A program made the position numbers and the translations under genes. Shown piece by piece: positions 56,134 to 62,911 of a stretch of DNA of 64,000 bases. Numbering within the stretch: the first letter of the stretch is position 1; each line of letters begins with the position of its first letter. Where the stretch lies: NCBI RefSeq assembly GCF_002234375.1, contig NZ_NMQV01000006.1, positions 17,935-81,934 on the forward strand, read 5' to 3'. The notes below the pieces were generated by a model. It worked only from the letters and a program-made list of their open reading frames with translations. It made no database searches and was not told the DNA's origin. Source of the stretch: Pseudomonas fluvialis (GTDB lineage: Bacteria; Pseudomonadota; Gammaproteobacteria; Pseudomonadales; Pseudomonadaceae).

Positions 56134-56709
56134 TCAGGCTTGCGGAGCCTGGGTACGGCCCTTGTAGGAACCGTCGCGGGTGTCGATTTCGATCCAGTCG
56201 TCGATCTCAACGAATTCGGCCACCTTGATCTCGGTGCCGTTACGCAGCTTGCCCGGCTTCATCACTTTGCCGGAGGTATCGCCACGGGCAGCGTTCTCGG
56301 TGTAGACCACCTGGCGCACGATGGTGGTCGGCAGGTCGACGGAAATCACCTTGCCTTCAAAGAACACGGCTTCGCACACATCGGTCATGCCTTCTTCGAT
56401 GAACGGCAGAACGCTTTCCAGGTCTTCGGCGCGCAGCTCATAAGAGTTGTACTCCGGATCCATGAATACGTAGTCTTCGCCATTGATGTAGGACAGGGTC
56501 ACTTCCTTGCGCTCAAGGATCACCGGCTCCATCTTGTCATCGGCCTTGTAGACGGTCTCGGTCTTCGAGCCGTTGAGCAGGTTCTTCAGCTTCATCTTGA
56601 CGATGGCGCTGTTACGACCGGACTTGGTGAATTCGGCCTTCTGGATCAGCCAGGGCTGACCGTCGATCAGCGCCACACTGTTCACTCTCATTTCTTGTGC
56701 GGTTTTCAT
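56134..56709 (-). CDS. efp: Translation elongation factor P (Arg32 type)
   Basis: 191 residues. [51 protein letters not shown] is the EF-P N-terminal domain and the tip loop carries Arg32 (KSGRNS) where E. coli has Lys34. Arg32 is the residue rhamnosylated by EarP in Pseudomonas, and earP is the gene directly upstream on the same strand. EF-P relieves stalling at polyproline. Start at 56709 is fixed by family alignment. Confidence 0.96.
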   Translation of the reverse strand: MKTAQEMRVNSVALIDGQPWLIQKAEFTKSGRNSAIVKMKLKNLLNGSKTETVYKADDKMEPVILERKEVTLSYINGEDYVFMDPEYNSYELRAEDLESVLPFIEEGMTDVCEAVFFEGKVISVDLPTTIVRQVVYTENAARGDTSGKVMKPGKLRNGTEIKVAEFVEIDDWIEIDTRDGSYKGRTQAPQA

Positions 56710-56758
56710 ACGAAATATCCGAAAAATAGACTGGGGGTGCGAATTTGCAGGCCGCGTA

Positions 56759-57874
56759 TCATAGCCAATTTCGATAAAACTGCACCAGCGCTGCGGCAAG
56801 ATCGTCCTGCCGGGCCAACTGTGCGGCCCAGTCCAGGGCATGCTGTCGGTGTGCCGGCCAGTATCGCAGGTAGTCCTCCCAGGCTTGGCGCATGTCTCCC
56901 CGCCCATTCCAGGCCAGCCACATGTTTCGCAGGCTCTCCGCCTGGACTACTGGCAAGTGCGCCACATAACGATCGAGAAAAGCCTCCAGCTTATCGAGAT
57001 GGACATCCTCGGCCTGCGGGTAGATGTGCCAGAGCATGGGCCGTGCGGCCCACTGCGCACGCACAAAGGAGTCCTCGCCACGCACGGCATTGAAGTCACA
57101 GCTCCACAGCAGCCGGTCGTAGTCATCCTGCGCCAGGAACGGCAACAGCTGAATCCTCAGCTGCCCGACCTGCCGGCACTCCCCCGGCAGCAACGTCTGG
57201 CCACCCAGCCAGCCCTGCACGTCACCCAGAATGCGCCCTTCCGGGGCCAGCAGGTGGCTTGGCTGGGGCGCTTGCGCCAGTGCCTCCAGCCAGGCGGGCA
57301 ACGCAGCATTTTCATAGGCAAACAAGGAGATCAAGCGCGCGCCCAGCGCAGGCTGCACGCCAAGACGCTGCAAGAATTCGCCGGCCTGCCACGCCTGGCG
57401 ACGCGCCAGCAGATCCGTTTCGCGCAGCAGCCCACCCGTCGCCGGAGTAAAGCCGGGAAAGAAGAAGAACTTGGCCACGCCATTGGCCTGCGGCGACGGC
57501 AACGCATGGCAACCCTCCACCCATGCCTCGCCGCTCAGGTACTCGAGATTCAGCCAAAGCACAGGTTGGGCCCGCTGGCCCATGGCTGTTACATAGGCCT
57601 CGGGTAGCTCACAGGCAAACGCTTCGATCACCAGATCCGCCACCGCCACGCCGCCTGGCCATAGCGGCGACCAGTGACACACATCTACACCGCACAGCAT
57701 CTGCCGCGCTGCCTGTGCATCAGTCTCAGGGCACAGGCGCGCCAGGGCCGCCAGCTCATCGACCCACAGCCGCACACGCAGGCCATGCTCGGCGACCAGT
57801 TGCCGCGCCAGGCGCCAGGTCACGCCAATGTCGCCGTAGTTGTCCACTACCCGGCAGAAAATATCCCAGTGCAT
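56759..57874 (-). CDS. earP: EF-P arginine-32 rhamnosyltransferase EarP
   Basis: 371 residues. Begins [26 protein letters not shown], with Asp11 and Asp15 matching the catalytic aspartates of EarP near its N-terminus; LWIDELAALA-like and [23 protein letters not shown] (nucleotide-sugar binding) are also characteristic. A GT-B glycosyltransferase that moves rhamnose from dTDP-rhamnose to EF-P Arg32. GAGG lies 6 bases before the ATG at 57874; longer frames lack one. It lies 49 bp upstream of efp, so enzyme and substrate are cotranscribed. Confidence 0.95.
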   Translation of the reverse strand: MHWDIFCRVVDNYGDIGVTWRLARQLVAEHGLRVRLWVDELAALARLCPETDAQAARQMLCGVDVCHWSPLWPGGVAVADLVIEAFACELPEAYVTAMGQRAQPVLWLNLEYLSGEAWVEGCHALPSPQANGVAKFFFFPGFTPATGGLLRETDLLARRQAWQAGEFLQRLGVQPALGARLISLFAYENAALPAWLEALAQAPQPSHLLAPEGRILGDVQGWLGGQTLLPGECRQVGQLRIQLLPFLAQDDYDRLLWSCDFNAVRGEDSFVRAQWAARPMLWHIYPQAEDVHLDKLEAFLDRYVAHLPVVQAESLRNMWLAWNGRGDMRQAWEDYLRYWPAHRQHALDWAAQLARQDDLAAALVQFYRNWL

Positions 57875-57969
57875 CCACCACCTCGCCAAGAATGCCGGGC
57901 AGTGTACCAAGGGCTGCCCGGACAACTTCCAGCAGGTACGTTAAGCGCATGAAAAATTTAAAAAAACGG

Positions 57970-57998
57970 TTGCCTTGCGCAAGGCCTTCGGCTACCTT
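57970..57998 (+). promoter_or_regulatory. Possible sigma-70 promoter of tRNA-Ser
   Basis: TTGCCT, 17 bases, then TACCTT, ending 37 bp before the tRNA. A GC-rich discriminator (AGCGCGCC) follows, as in stringently controlled tRNA promoters. Confidence 0.4.
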
Positions 57999-58035
57999 AG
58001 CGCGCCTCGACAGACCGAACAGGCTGGCGAGATCC

Positions 58036-58125
58036 GGTGAAGTGTCCGAGCGGTTGAAGGAGCACGCCTGGAAAGTGTGTATACGGGAAACCGTATCGAG
58101 GGTTCGAATCCCTCCTTCACCGCCA
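58036..58125 (+). tRNA. tRNA-Ser (anticodon GGA)
   Basis: 90 bases. The acceptor stem GGTGAAG pairs with CTTCACC, followed by G and encoded CCA (58123-58125). The anticodon stem CACGC/GTGTG encloses CTGGAAA with anticodon GGA at 58070-58072, reading UCC/UCU. A long variable arm (TATACGGGAAACCGTATC-like hairpin) and GGTTCGAATCC T-arm are present. Its 3' part is the integration site of the element to the right, which restores a complete tRNA end. Confidence 0.97.
58095..58115 (+). repeat. attL core: 21-bp direct repeat in the tRNA-Ser T-arm
   Basis: The 21 bases 58095-58115 (ATCGAGGGTTCGAATCC followed by CTCC) recur exactly at 63980-64000, the end of the window, where no tRNA precedes them. 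This is the left recombination core of the integrated element. The true repeat may extend further right into the tRNA end, since the second copy is cut by the window. Confidence 0.9.
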
Positions 58126-58136
58126 GACATGATAAG

Positions 58137-58168
58137 CCCTTGATTTCTAACGATTTCAAGGGTTTTTT
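58137..58168 (+). terminator. Intrinsic terminator of tRNA-Ser, supplied by the element
   Basis: CCCTTGA ... TCAAGGG followed by TTTTTT, starting 12 bp after the tRNA. Because it lies to the right of the att core it belongs to the element, so integration replaces the host terminator. Confidence 0.85.
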
Positions 58169-58199
58169 CGTTTCAGGCCTCCCCCTGCTGGTGCCTAAT

Positions 58200-58220
58200 A
58201 GGTACAAAGAAGGGGTACAG
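58200..58220 (+). promoter_or_regulatory. Paired candidate integrase arm-type sites, left end
   Basis: AGGTACAA at 58200-58207 and GGGTACAG at 58213-58220, 13 bp apart. A perfect AGGTACAA pair with the same 13-bp spacing lies at the right end. The second site overlaps the ribosome binding site region of the integrase gene, so binding could also control integrase synthesis. Confidence 0.5.
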
Positions 58221-58223
58221 AGC

Positions 58224-59909
58224 ATGTGTCGTATGGCCAAGGTTTGGGCGCATCCCACGACAGGTATTTACTACTGCCGCATAGGCATCCCCGAAGCCAT
58301 CCGCTCAGCCTTCGGTGGCAAGCGTGAATGGAAGGTCTCACTGAAGACCCGCGACATCTCGGAGGCTCGTTACCGCTTCCGCGCTGAGGCCATGCGCTGC
58401 GAAGAAGCCTTCAAGGCTGCCCGTGAGCAGCTCCAGGGCCGTCCCCAGGTTCTCCCCTCAGATGCTCCGAAGCTGGCCGACAGGTGGTCGCAGCGTGTCC
58501 TGTCTGAATGGGAAGCAGACCAACAGACGCTGACCGCCTTCCTGGCTCAGGTCGGTGATGAGGTCTTGCCCCTGGATGCTGTGGCCGTGCATGACAGCAG
58601 CAACTTCCAAGAGCGGGAGGCGGTGGCCTTGCCTCTGGTGAAGGAGGAGCTGCAGCGTCATTCCTTGCCTCTGCCTGAGACAGCAGACCCAAGCTATCGG
58701 GCCTTGATAGATGAGTTCTTCCGTAGCTGGTGCCGCCTCTGTTCGTTCGCTCAGCGCCGCCAAGAGGGTGACTGGCGTTCAGCTCCAGAGTTGCCCGCCG
58801 CTGCTGTTCCGCTGGCCAGGGATGCAGCCGGTGCCAAGGCTGAAGCTCCCAGGCTCTCCGAGGTGCTGGAGGGGTGGGTGACCAAGAAGCTGTCCATGGA
58901 CAAGACCGCAGACAAGACTGTGAGCGAATGCCGTGCTGTGGTACGTCGGTTCATTGAGCTGAACGGCGACTTGCCCGTCTCCCAGATCAGCCGCGCCCGT
59001 TGCATGGACTTCTGCAGCGCCTTGCTCAAGATGCCCGCCAAGGGTGACGGGATCCGCTCCCTGACATTGCCCCAGGCCATCGCCAAGGCAGAGGCTGAGG
59101 GGTTGCCGACCTTGTCTCATGCCTCGGTGAAAAAGCAGCTGCGCTTCCTCTCCGGCGTGCTGGGGTATGCCTGCAAGGCCCTGGAGGTTATCCCCGAAGA
59201 GCCGGTACTCGCCTCTGGTCTTATCAACGATCTGGTGCGTGTCAGCCGCCGCCAAGTGCGTAGGACTGGGGAGGAAAAGGCCTACACGCGCCAAGACCTC
59301 CGGGCCATGTTCTCCGGCCCGCTCTTCCATGGTCAGTGGTCGCCCCCTCGCAGTGACTTCGGGCGCGCCTTGTACTGGGTGCCTTTGTTGCTGGCGTACA
59401 CAGGGGCAAGGCTGGGGGAGGTGGCTCAGTTGTTGGTTGCTGAGGTGAGGCGTTGCCCTGATACCGGGGTCTGGTTCCTCGACCTTCGCCCAGGTGACGA
59501 CAAGAGCGTGAAGACGGGGAGCAGCGTCCGGCGCGTCCCTTTACATGATGACCTGCTCGCCTTGGGCTTCCTCGACTATGTCCAGGGCTTGCCGGCTGGC
59601 GGGCGTCTATTCCCGAAGCTCCAGCCGCACAAGACCAACGGCTACGGCTATGCGGTCGGGAAAGCCTGGGCGAAGTATCTGCGAGAGGTGGCGGGGGTGC
59701 ATTCATCGGCTAGCCCTGCCCATGGCCTCCGGCATACCTTCAAGACCCTGTGTCGAGAGGTGGGCATAGAGACAGCAGTCAGCGACTGGATAACAGGCCA
59801 TGCCGCGACCAATGTCGGTGCCGGCTATGGGGGGAATCCTCTGAGCCGCATGGCTGAAGAGCTGAGGAGGTTCCCCAGCATCGCCAAGGATGCCGGGTTG
59901 CTCCCTTAG
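58224..59909 (+). CDS. Tyrosine recombinase (integrase), DUF6538-type N-terminus
   Basis: 561 residues. The N-terminus VWAHPTTGIYYCRIGIPEAIRSAFGGKREWKVSLKTRDISEARYR is the DUF6538-like segment of large integrases. A core-binding region follows (~210-300), and the catalytic domain has Arg396 (TGARLGE), His500-x-x-Arg503 (HGLRHTF), His526 (TGHAA) and nucleophile Tyr535 (GAGYGG). Start at 58224 (MCRMAKVWAHP) is chosen for GAAGGGG about 8 bases upstream; the frame extends back into the tRNA but cannot be translated from there sensibly. Lies directly beside attL, in the usual orientation. Its stop overlaps the convergent rnhA stop by 4 bases. Confidence 0.93.
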   Translation: MCRMAKVWAHPTTGIYYCRIGIPEAIRSAFGGKREWKVSLKTRDISEARYRFRAEAMRCEEAFKAAREQLQGRPQVLPSDAPKLADRWSQRVLSEWEADQQTLTAFLAQVGDEVLPLDAVAVHDSSNFQEREAVALPLVKEELQRHSLPLPETADPSYRALIDEFFRSWCRLCSFAQRRQEGDWRSAPELPAAAVPLARDAAGAKAEAPRLSEVLEGWVTKKLSMDKTADKTVSECRAVVRRFIELNGDLPVSQISRARCMDFCSALLKMPAKGDGIRSLTLPQAIAKAEAEGLPTLSHASVKKQLRFLSGVLGYACKALEVIPEEPVLASGLINDLVRVSRRQVRRTGEEKAYTRQDLRAMFSGPLFHGQWSPPRSDFGRALYWVPLLLAYTGARLGEVAQLLVAEVRRCPDTGVWFLDLRPGDDKSVKTGSSVRRVPLHDDLLALGFLDYVQGLPAGGRLFPKLQPHKTNGYGYAVGKAWAKYLREVAGVHSSASPAHGLRHTFKTLCREVGIETAVSDWITGHAATNVGAGYGGNPLSRMAEELRRFPSIAKDAGLLP

Positions 59910-60397
59910 GCCGCCTCTGTGGGCCTCTTGGTGCGCTTCCTGAGCGTTTTCCCAGTGGCCCCTAGCTTTGCCAAGGCGTCGGCGCGTTCGTTGCCCAGAA
60001 CGCCGCTGTGTGCCTCCACCCAGTGGGCGGTGACCTCTTTCCCCTGCAGCAGTTGGTCAACTCGCTGCCATAGGTCGAGATGCTCCGGGGGCTTCTTGTC
60101 CGACTTCTTCCAGCCCTTGGCCTTCCAGCTCGCCAGCCATCCCTGCAAGGCCTTTGCGATGTAATCGTTGTCCGTGTGCAGGATGATAGGCGCCGGCTGT
60201 TTGCATTGCTCCAGGGCTTCAGCAACGGCCATCAGCTCGGCCCTACTGTTGGTCTGAGGCTGACCCTCGGGGACTGGCCCTGCAATCTCCAGGGTGTCGC
60301 CTTGTGGGTTGGTGAGTACTGCTCCCCAGCCCGCCTGGGCAAAGGGACTGCCGTTGTTGGTGCATGCGCCGTCGGTGTAGATGGTGTAGGTGTTCAT
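59906..60397 (-). CDS. rnhA: Ribonuclease HI carried by the element
   Basis: 163 residues. All catalytic acids are visible: Asp9 (YTDGAC), Glu54 (SRAELMA), Asp76 (LHTDNDYI) and Asp140 (NERADALA), with His130 (EAHSGVLGN). The basic handle region KAKGWKKSDKKPPEHLDLW is present as in E. coli. It degrades RNA in RNA-DNA hybrids. A chromosomal rnhA is expected elsewhere, so this is an extra copy. Convergent with the integrase, overlapping it by 4 bases. Last gene of the leftward block; a 17-bp palindrome lies upstream. Confidence 0.93.
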   Translation of the reverse strand: MNTYTIYTDGACTNNGSPFAQAGWGAVLTNPQGDTLEIAGPVPEGQPQTNSRAELMAVAEALEQCKQPAPIILHTDNDYIAKALQGWLASWKAKGWKKSDKKPPEHLDLWQRVDQLLQGKEVTAHWVEAHSGVLGNERADALAKLGATGKTLRKRTKRPTEAA

Positions 60398-60543
60398 TCT
60401 GTTTTGAGTTCACTTGGCTGTAGGCCGCGCCGTTACTGGGCTGCGCCCTCGTTTTGTTGCTTGCACTGTTAAAATTTAACAGCATCGCCTAGAGACCCCG
60501 TCAGCCGTGGCTTTCAGGGTCTATCGTTAAGAAGTCTGGAGGC
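60398..60543. other. Spacer between rnhA and the ParB-like gene
   Basis: 146 bp holding the palindrome at 60466-60482 and a weak hairpin AGACCC...GGGTCT (60493-60522) just after the ParB-like stop. It probably holds an end-of-operon structure and the rnhA promoter. Confidence 0.5.
60466..60482. promoter_or_regulatory. 17-bp perfect palindrome CTGTTAAAATTTAACAG
   Basis: Symmetric around one base and about 70 bp upstream of the rnhA start. It looks like an operator. It resembles a LexA box (CTGT-N8-ACAG) but has nine central bases instead of eight. Confidence 0.55.
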
Positions 60544-61251
60544 TCAGAAGTCGCTTTCCGGCTCCAGCCAGTCCTTCAGGAGTTCCCCCTGTAGCTTATG
60601 CAGGGCCTGCCGGATGGCTTCCCTTGCATGGGGGCAGGAGGTGGCCTGAAAGTCCTGCCTGACTTGGGCCAGTCGCTCAAGGGCTGGCTTGGCGTCCGCT
60701 GGTGGCTGCTCTTTCTCGGGCATTGCCTCTTCCCCCATACCATTGCTGAGTTCTTGGCCGTACTCCCTGAACAGCTTCTTAAAGTCCTGGGCCATCCAGT
60801 TTCTGATGGTGACGTGCGACCGGCCAATCTCTTGGGCTATTTCCCGGTAGCTCATCAGCTTCCCCCGGCCCTTCCGGTATTGCCCAGTGCGGATGAAAGT
60901 CCTGAAGACCTTGCGTTGCTCTTTCGCCTTCAGGGGTAGTCCGTGCTGCTTGTTGGCCTTGGCTGCCATCCACTCCGCATCCGGCTTGGTAGCGGTGGTG
61001 ATGGTGGCTTCTGCAGTGGCCTGCCCCAGTAGCTCCAGAGCAGCCGCCCGGTGGTATCCATCGACAAGGCAAGGGACGCCATCGACAAGAGCAACGCTCA
61101 GGGGCGGCAGTTGCTGGCCTGCTTTGATGGCGGCTGCGTAGCGTTTGACTGTGGCTTGGCAGAGCTTGTCCCTGATCTGGAATTCAGGAGCGCGGCAAAG
61201 CTGGGCGATGACGACGGCGCTGGTGCTGGTGACGCTCGGTAGTTGTTCCAT
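60544..61251 (-). CDS. ParB/Srx-fold N-terminal domain protein with helix-turn-helix
   Basis: 235 residues. The N-terminal ParB-like fold has PPLSVALVDGVPCLVDGYHRAAALELLG, where GYHRAAA corresponds to the GxRR/GERR nucleotide-binding box of ParB but keeps His-Arg. A helix-turn-helix follows (MSYREIAQEIGRSHVTIRNWM) and the C-terminus is helical and charged. Such proteins can be partition factors, nucleases or regulators. It starts 9 bp after the 94-aa gene, so the two are cotranscribed. There is no ParA in the element, so classical partition is unlikely. Confidence 0.82.
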   Translation of the reverse strand: MEQLPSVTSTSAVVIAQLCRAPEFQIRDKLCQATVKRYAAAIKAGQQLPPLSVALVDGVPCLVDGYHRAAALELLGQATAEATITTATKPDAEWMAAKANKQHGLPLKAKEQRKVFRTFIRTGQYRKGRGKLMSYREIAQEIGRSHVTIRNWMAQDFKKLFREYGQELSNGMGEEAMPEKEQPPADAKPALERLAQVRQDFQATSCPHAREAIRQALHKLQGELLKDWLEPESDF

Positions 61252-61260
61252 GCGTCCCCC

Positions 61261-61545
61261 TTAGCGGCTCAGTTCAGCCGGGGTGAGCGCCTTCCCACCC
61301 ATGCGATTGACTGGGCCAAGCTGCAGCCAGTGAGGGGCGTCCTTGTCGTCCTGGGCAAGCTCCAAGAGATCGGCAAGCGATTTGCTCAGGCCAGCGACCA
61401 GGGCCAGCTCCAGGGCTTCGCCCAGGCGTGTATCGCGCCCCTTCCGCTGTGCCAAGGCGTTGGCCAGGGCGACCAACTGGGTGGCATGGTCTCGGAGCAT
61501 ATGGACATGGAAGCGCACCAGGGGCGCAGGTAGTTGATGCTTCAT
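61261..61545 (-). CDS. Hypothetical 94-aa protein of the element
   Basis: 94 residues, largely helical: MKHQLPAPLVRFHVHMLRDHATQLVALANALAQRKGRDTRLGEALELALVAG then an acidic stretch (ELAQDDKDAPHW). No family recognised. It sits immediately upstream of the ParB-like gene with 9 bp between, and downstream of the KilA-N gene. Possibly a partner of the ParB-like protein. The ribosome binding site is weak (AGGAAC before the ATG). Confidence 0.7.
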   Translation of the reverse strand: MKHQLPAPLVRFHVHMLRDHATQLVALANALAQRKGRDTRLGEALELALVAGLSKSLADLLELAQDDKDAPHWLQLGPVNRMGGKALTPAELSR

Positions 61546-61614
61546 CGGGTAGTGTTCCTGTGTGATAGGCGAACGTCAGCGCCCCGCCAGGGGTAGCCCT
61601 GCAGGGTGTCGGGA

Positions 61615-61679
61615 GGAGTCGCCGGGGGAGTGCTGAGAGGCAGGAAAGACGCCGCCTAGAGCGGTTTTCCTTTCTGCTA
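61615..61679 (-). terminator. Possible imperfect terminator after the KilA-N gene
   Basis: On the minus strand GCAGAAAG...CCGC-TCTAG-GCGG...CTTTC.TGC forms an imperfect hairpin just past the KilA-N stop. No strong T-run follows. Confidence 0.35.
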
Positions 61680-62183
61680 TTACTGGGGGTAAAGGGGCGT
61701 GGCTGCCGGCTTCATGGCTTCGTTCTGCAGGCGCAGGGTTTCCTTCTGCTCCTCCAGCTCGGCTGCCAGACGCAGGGCTTCAGAGAACGTCTGCGGAACC
61801 TTCATCGCCATCGACTCTCCCGGCTTGGTGATGGTCAACTCGGCCTTCTTGTTCAGGATGTCGTCGATGACCATGTCGCAGAACACGGCGAACTTCACGT
61901 CCAGCCAGCGGGCGAAGAAGACGGCCAGCTTGGGGTGTGCCCAGGTGCCGCCGTTGCGGCCTTTCAACGGTTCAATGAGGCCGCCAGTTAAATCCCTCAC
62001 ATCTGAGGGAGTTAGCCCCAGGGCTTGGGCCAGCTCCTGGCAGTAACTCAGGGTGCCGTCCAAACGCCAGAAGTTGTCCAGCTTTTTACCGAAGGCCTGT
62101 GCAGCCTTGGTCATGTTGAAGTAGCCGTCAGAGCGGAACTGGAAGACGTTGCCGTTGTAGTCGCGGGTGATGATGTTGCTCAT
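61680..62183 (-). CDS. KilA-N domain protein
   Basis: 167 residues. FQFRSDGYFNMTKAAQAFGKKLDNFWRL and GLIEPLKGRNGGTWAHPKLAVFFARWLDVKFAVFCDMVIDDIL are the KilA-N DNA-binding domain of phage antirepressors and regulators. A coiled coil (FSEALRLAAELEEQKETLRLQNEA) follows. AGGAG lies 8 bases before the ATG at 62183. First gene of the leftward block, divergent from the 88-aa gene, so it is a candidate regulator of the element. Confidence 0.9.
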   Translation of the reverse strand: MSNIITRDYNGNVFQFRSDGYFNMTKAAQAFGKKLDNFWRLDGTLSYCQELAQALGLTPSDVRDLTGGLIEPLKGRNGGTWAHPKLAVFFARWLDVKFAVFCDMVIDDILNKKAELTITKPGESMAMKVPQTFSEALRLAAELEEQKETLRLQNEAMKPAATPLYPQ

Positions 62184-62462
62184 GTTGTGTCTCCTAAAGA
62201 CTGGTCAGTTGGTGGCCTTGGTGGCCGGCTGACGCCAGGAGAAAACAACAGGAGAGGAGACGCAGGGAGGAGAAAGACAGCAGCCAGATACATTCGCTAG
62301 CGTTGATGTTCTCGGAAGCGGTTGCGATTGGCTCTGAACGTGCTTCTAAAGTGTAGCCATCGTGCTGGGTAGACTGCAATTTCTCCTTGCTCTTGGGCAT
62401 CCTATGGGCCGCTCCAGGGGATTGCCTGGAGGCTTCAAGACCAAAGACAAGGAGTAGAACGG
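62184..62462. other. Divergent control region of the element
   Basis: 279 bp between the KilA-N gene and the 88-aa gene. It holds a possible plus-strand promoter TTGCGA-N17-TCTAAA (62322-62350), a CGCTAGCG palindrome (62295-62302) and the hairpin at 62412-62431. No reading frame here is credible. Confidence 0.45.
62412..62431 (+). promoter_or_regulatory. Inverted repeat before the 88-aa gene
   Basis: CTCCAGG-GGATTG-CCTGGAG, a perfect 7-bp stem 17 bp before the AAGGAG of the 88-aa gene. Possible operator or mRNA hairpin. Confidence 0.5.
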
Positions 62463-62729
62463 ATGCAAGCTGTAGCAGTACCGACCAAGACCAGCCCGCA
62501 TGTATTGGCAGACCAGACCGCCACGCTGCTGACGTATTGGCCGGAGGTAGAGCAGAGGACGCCCCAAGTGCCGGGGGTGTGGTGGCTGGTGACCCGCCCG
62601 CTGGCTCAGGCTGTCGAGGCTGCCGGGGAGGTGGTGGTGACTGATGGCTGGTCTGACTGGTGGTACGCCAAGGGGGAGCGCCCGGAGGCTGTGCTTGAGG
62701 CGTTGGGGTTGGCTGACTTCCTCGGCTGA
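62463..62729 (+). CDS. Hypothetical 88-aa Trp-rich protein
   Basis: 88 residues, MQAVAVPTKTSPHVLADQTATLLTYWPEVEQRTPQVPGVWWLVTRPLAQAVEAAG then DGWSDWWYAKGERPEAVLEALG. Unusually rich in Trp (LTYW, VWW, GWSDWWY) and acidic overall. A good AAGGAG lies 8 bases before the ATG, which is the main support for the gene. No family recognised. The only plus-strand cargo gene apart from the integrase. Small acidic proteins of mobile elements often inhibit or mimic something, but nothing here proves it. Confidence 0.68.
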   Translation: MQAVAVPTKTSPHVLADQTATLLTYWPEVEQRTPQVPGVWWLVTRPLAQAVEAAGEVVVTDGWSDWWYAKGERPEAVLEALGLADFLG

Positions 62730-62850
62730 CCTCGTCCACATGATTCAGATTTGAATCATCCCCCAAAACTGGGGAGACCTCTTCGACATGGCCCAAATTT
62801 GGGCCATCTCCTCCGGTGGGGATTATCCAAAACTGGATAACCTCCTAGAT
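62729..62850. repeat. Array of four palindromes with repeated ACCTC-type flanks
   Basis: Four palindromes follow one another: ATGATTCAGATTTGAATCAT (62740-62759), CCCCAAAACTGGGG (62761-62774), ATGGCCCAAATTTGGGCCAT (62788-62807, perfect) and TTATCCAAAACTGGATAA (62823-62840). Flanking elements recur: ACCTCGTCC (62729), ACCTCTTCG (62777), TCTCCTCCG (62807) and ACCTCCTAG (62840). The cores share CCAAAACTGG or CAAATTTG. The arms differ between copies while pairing is kept, the pattern of maintained symmetry. The array lies between convergent genes. Confidence 0.85.
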
Positions 62851-62855
62851 ACGCC

Positions 62856-62885
62856 AAGCCCCCGCTGGGTGACCTCCGGGGGCTT
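62856..62885. terminator. Hairpin between the palindrome array and the recombinase gene
   Basis: AAGCCCCCG ... CGGGGGCTT, a 9-bp perfect stem with a short T-rich tract on the right (CGTCTTTGT). Likely terminator for the plus-strand transcript. Confidence 0.7.
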
Positions 62886-62911
62886 CGTCTTTGTGGTGCA
62901 GGTGATAGGCG

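Noticed and set aside
58077..58223. Longer integrase N-terminus beginning inside tRNA-Ser
   Set aside because: The frame would translate the tRNA T-arm and its terminator; the ATG at 58224 has a ribosome binding site and begins at the conserved domain.
60466..60482. LexA (SOS) box
   Set aside because: CTGT and ACAG are separated by nine bases, not the eight required by gammaproteobacterial LexA.
62194..62796. Minus-strand frame of 200 codons opposite the 88-aa gene and palindrome array
   Set aside because: It reads repeated HVEEVS-like residues only because of the palindromes; the opposite strand has the gene with a good ribosome binding site.
62729..62850. CRISPR-like array
   Set aside because: The repeated units differ in arm sequence and spacing (48, 29 and 34 bp between flank elements), there are no constant repeats with unique spacers, and no cas genes are present.
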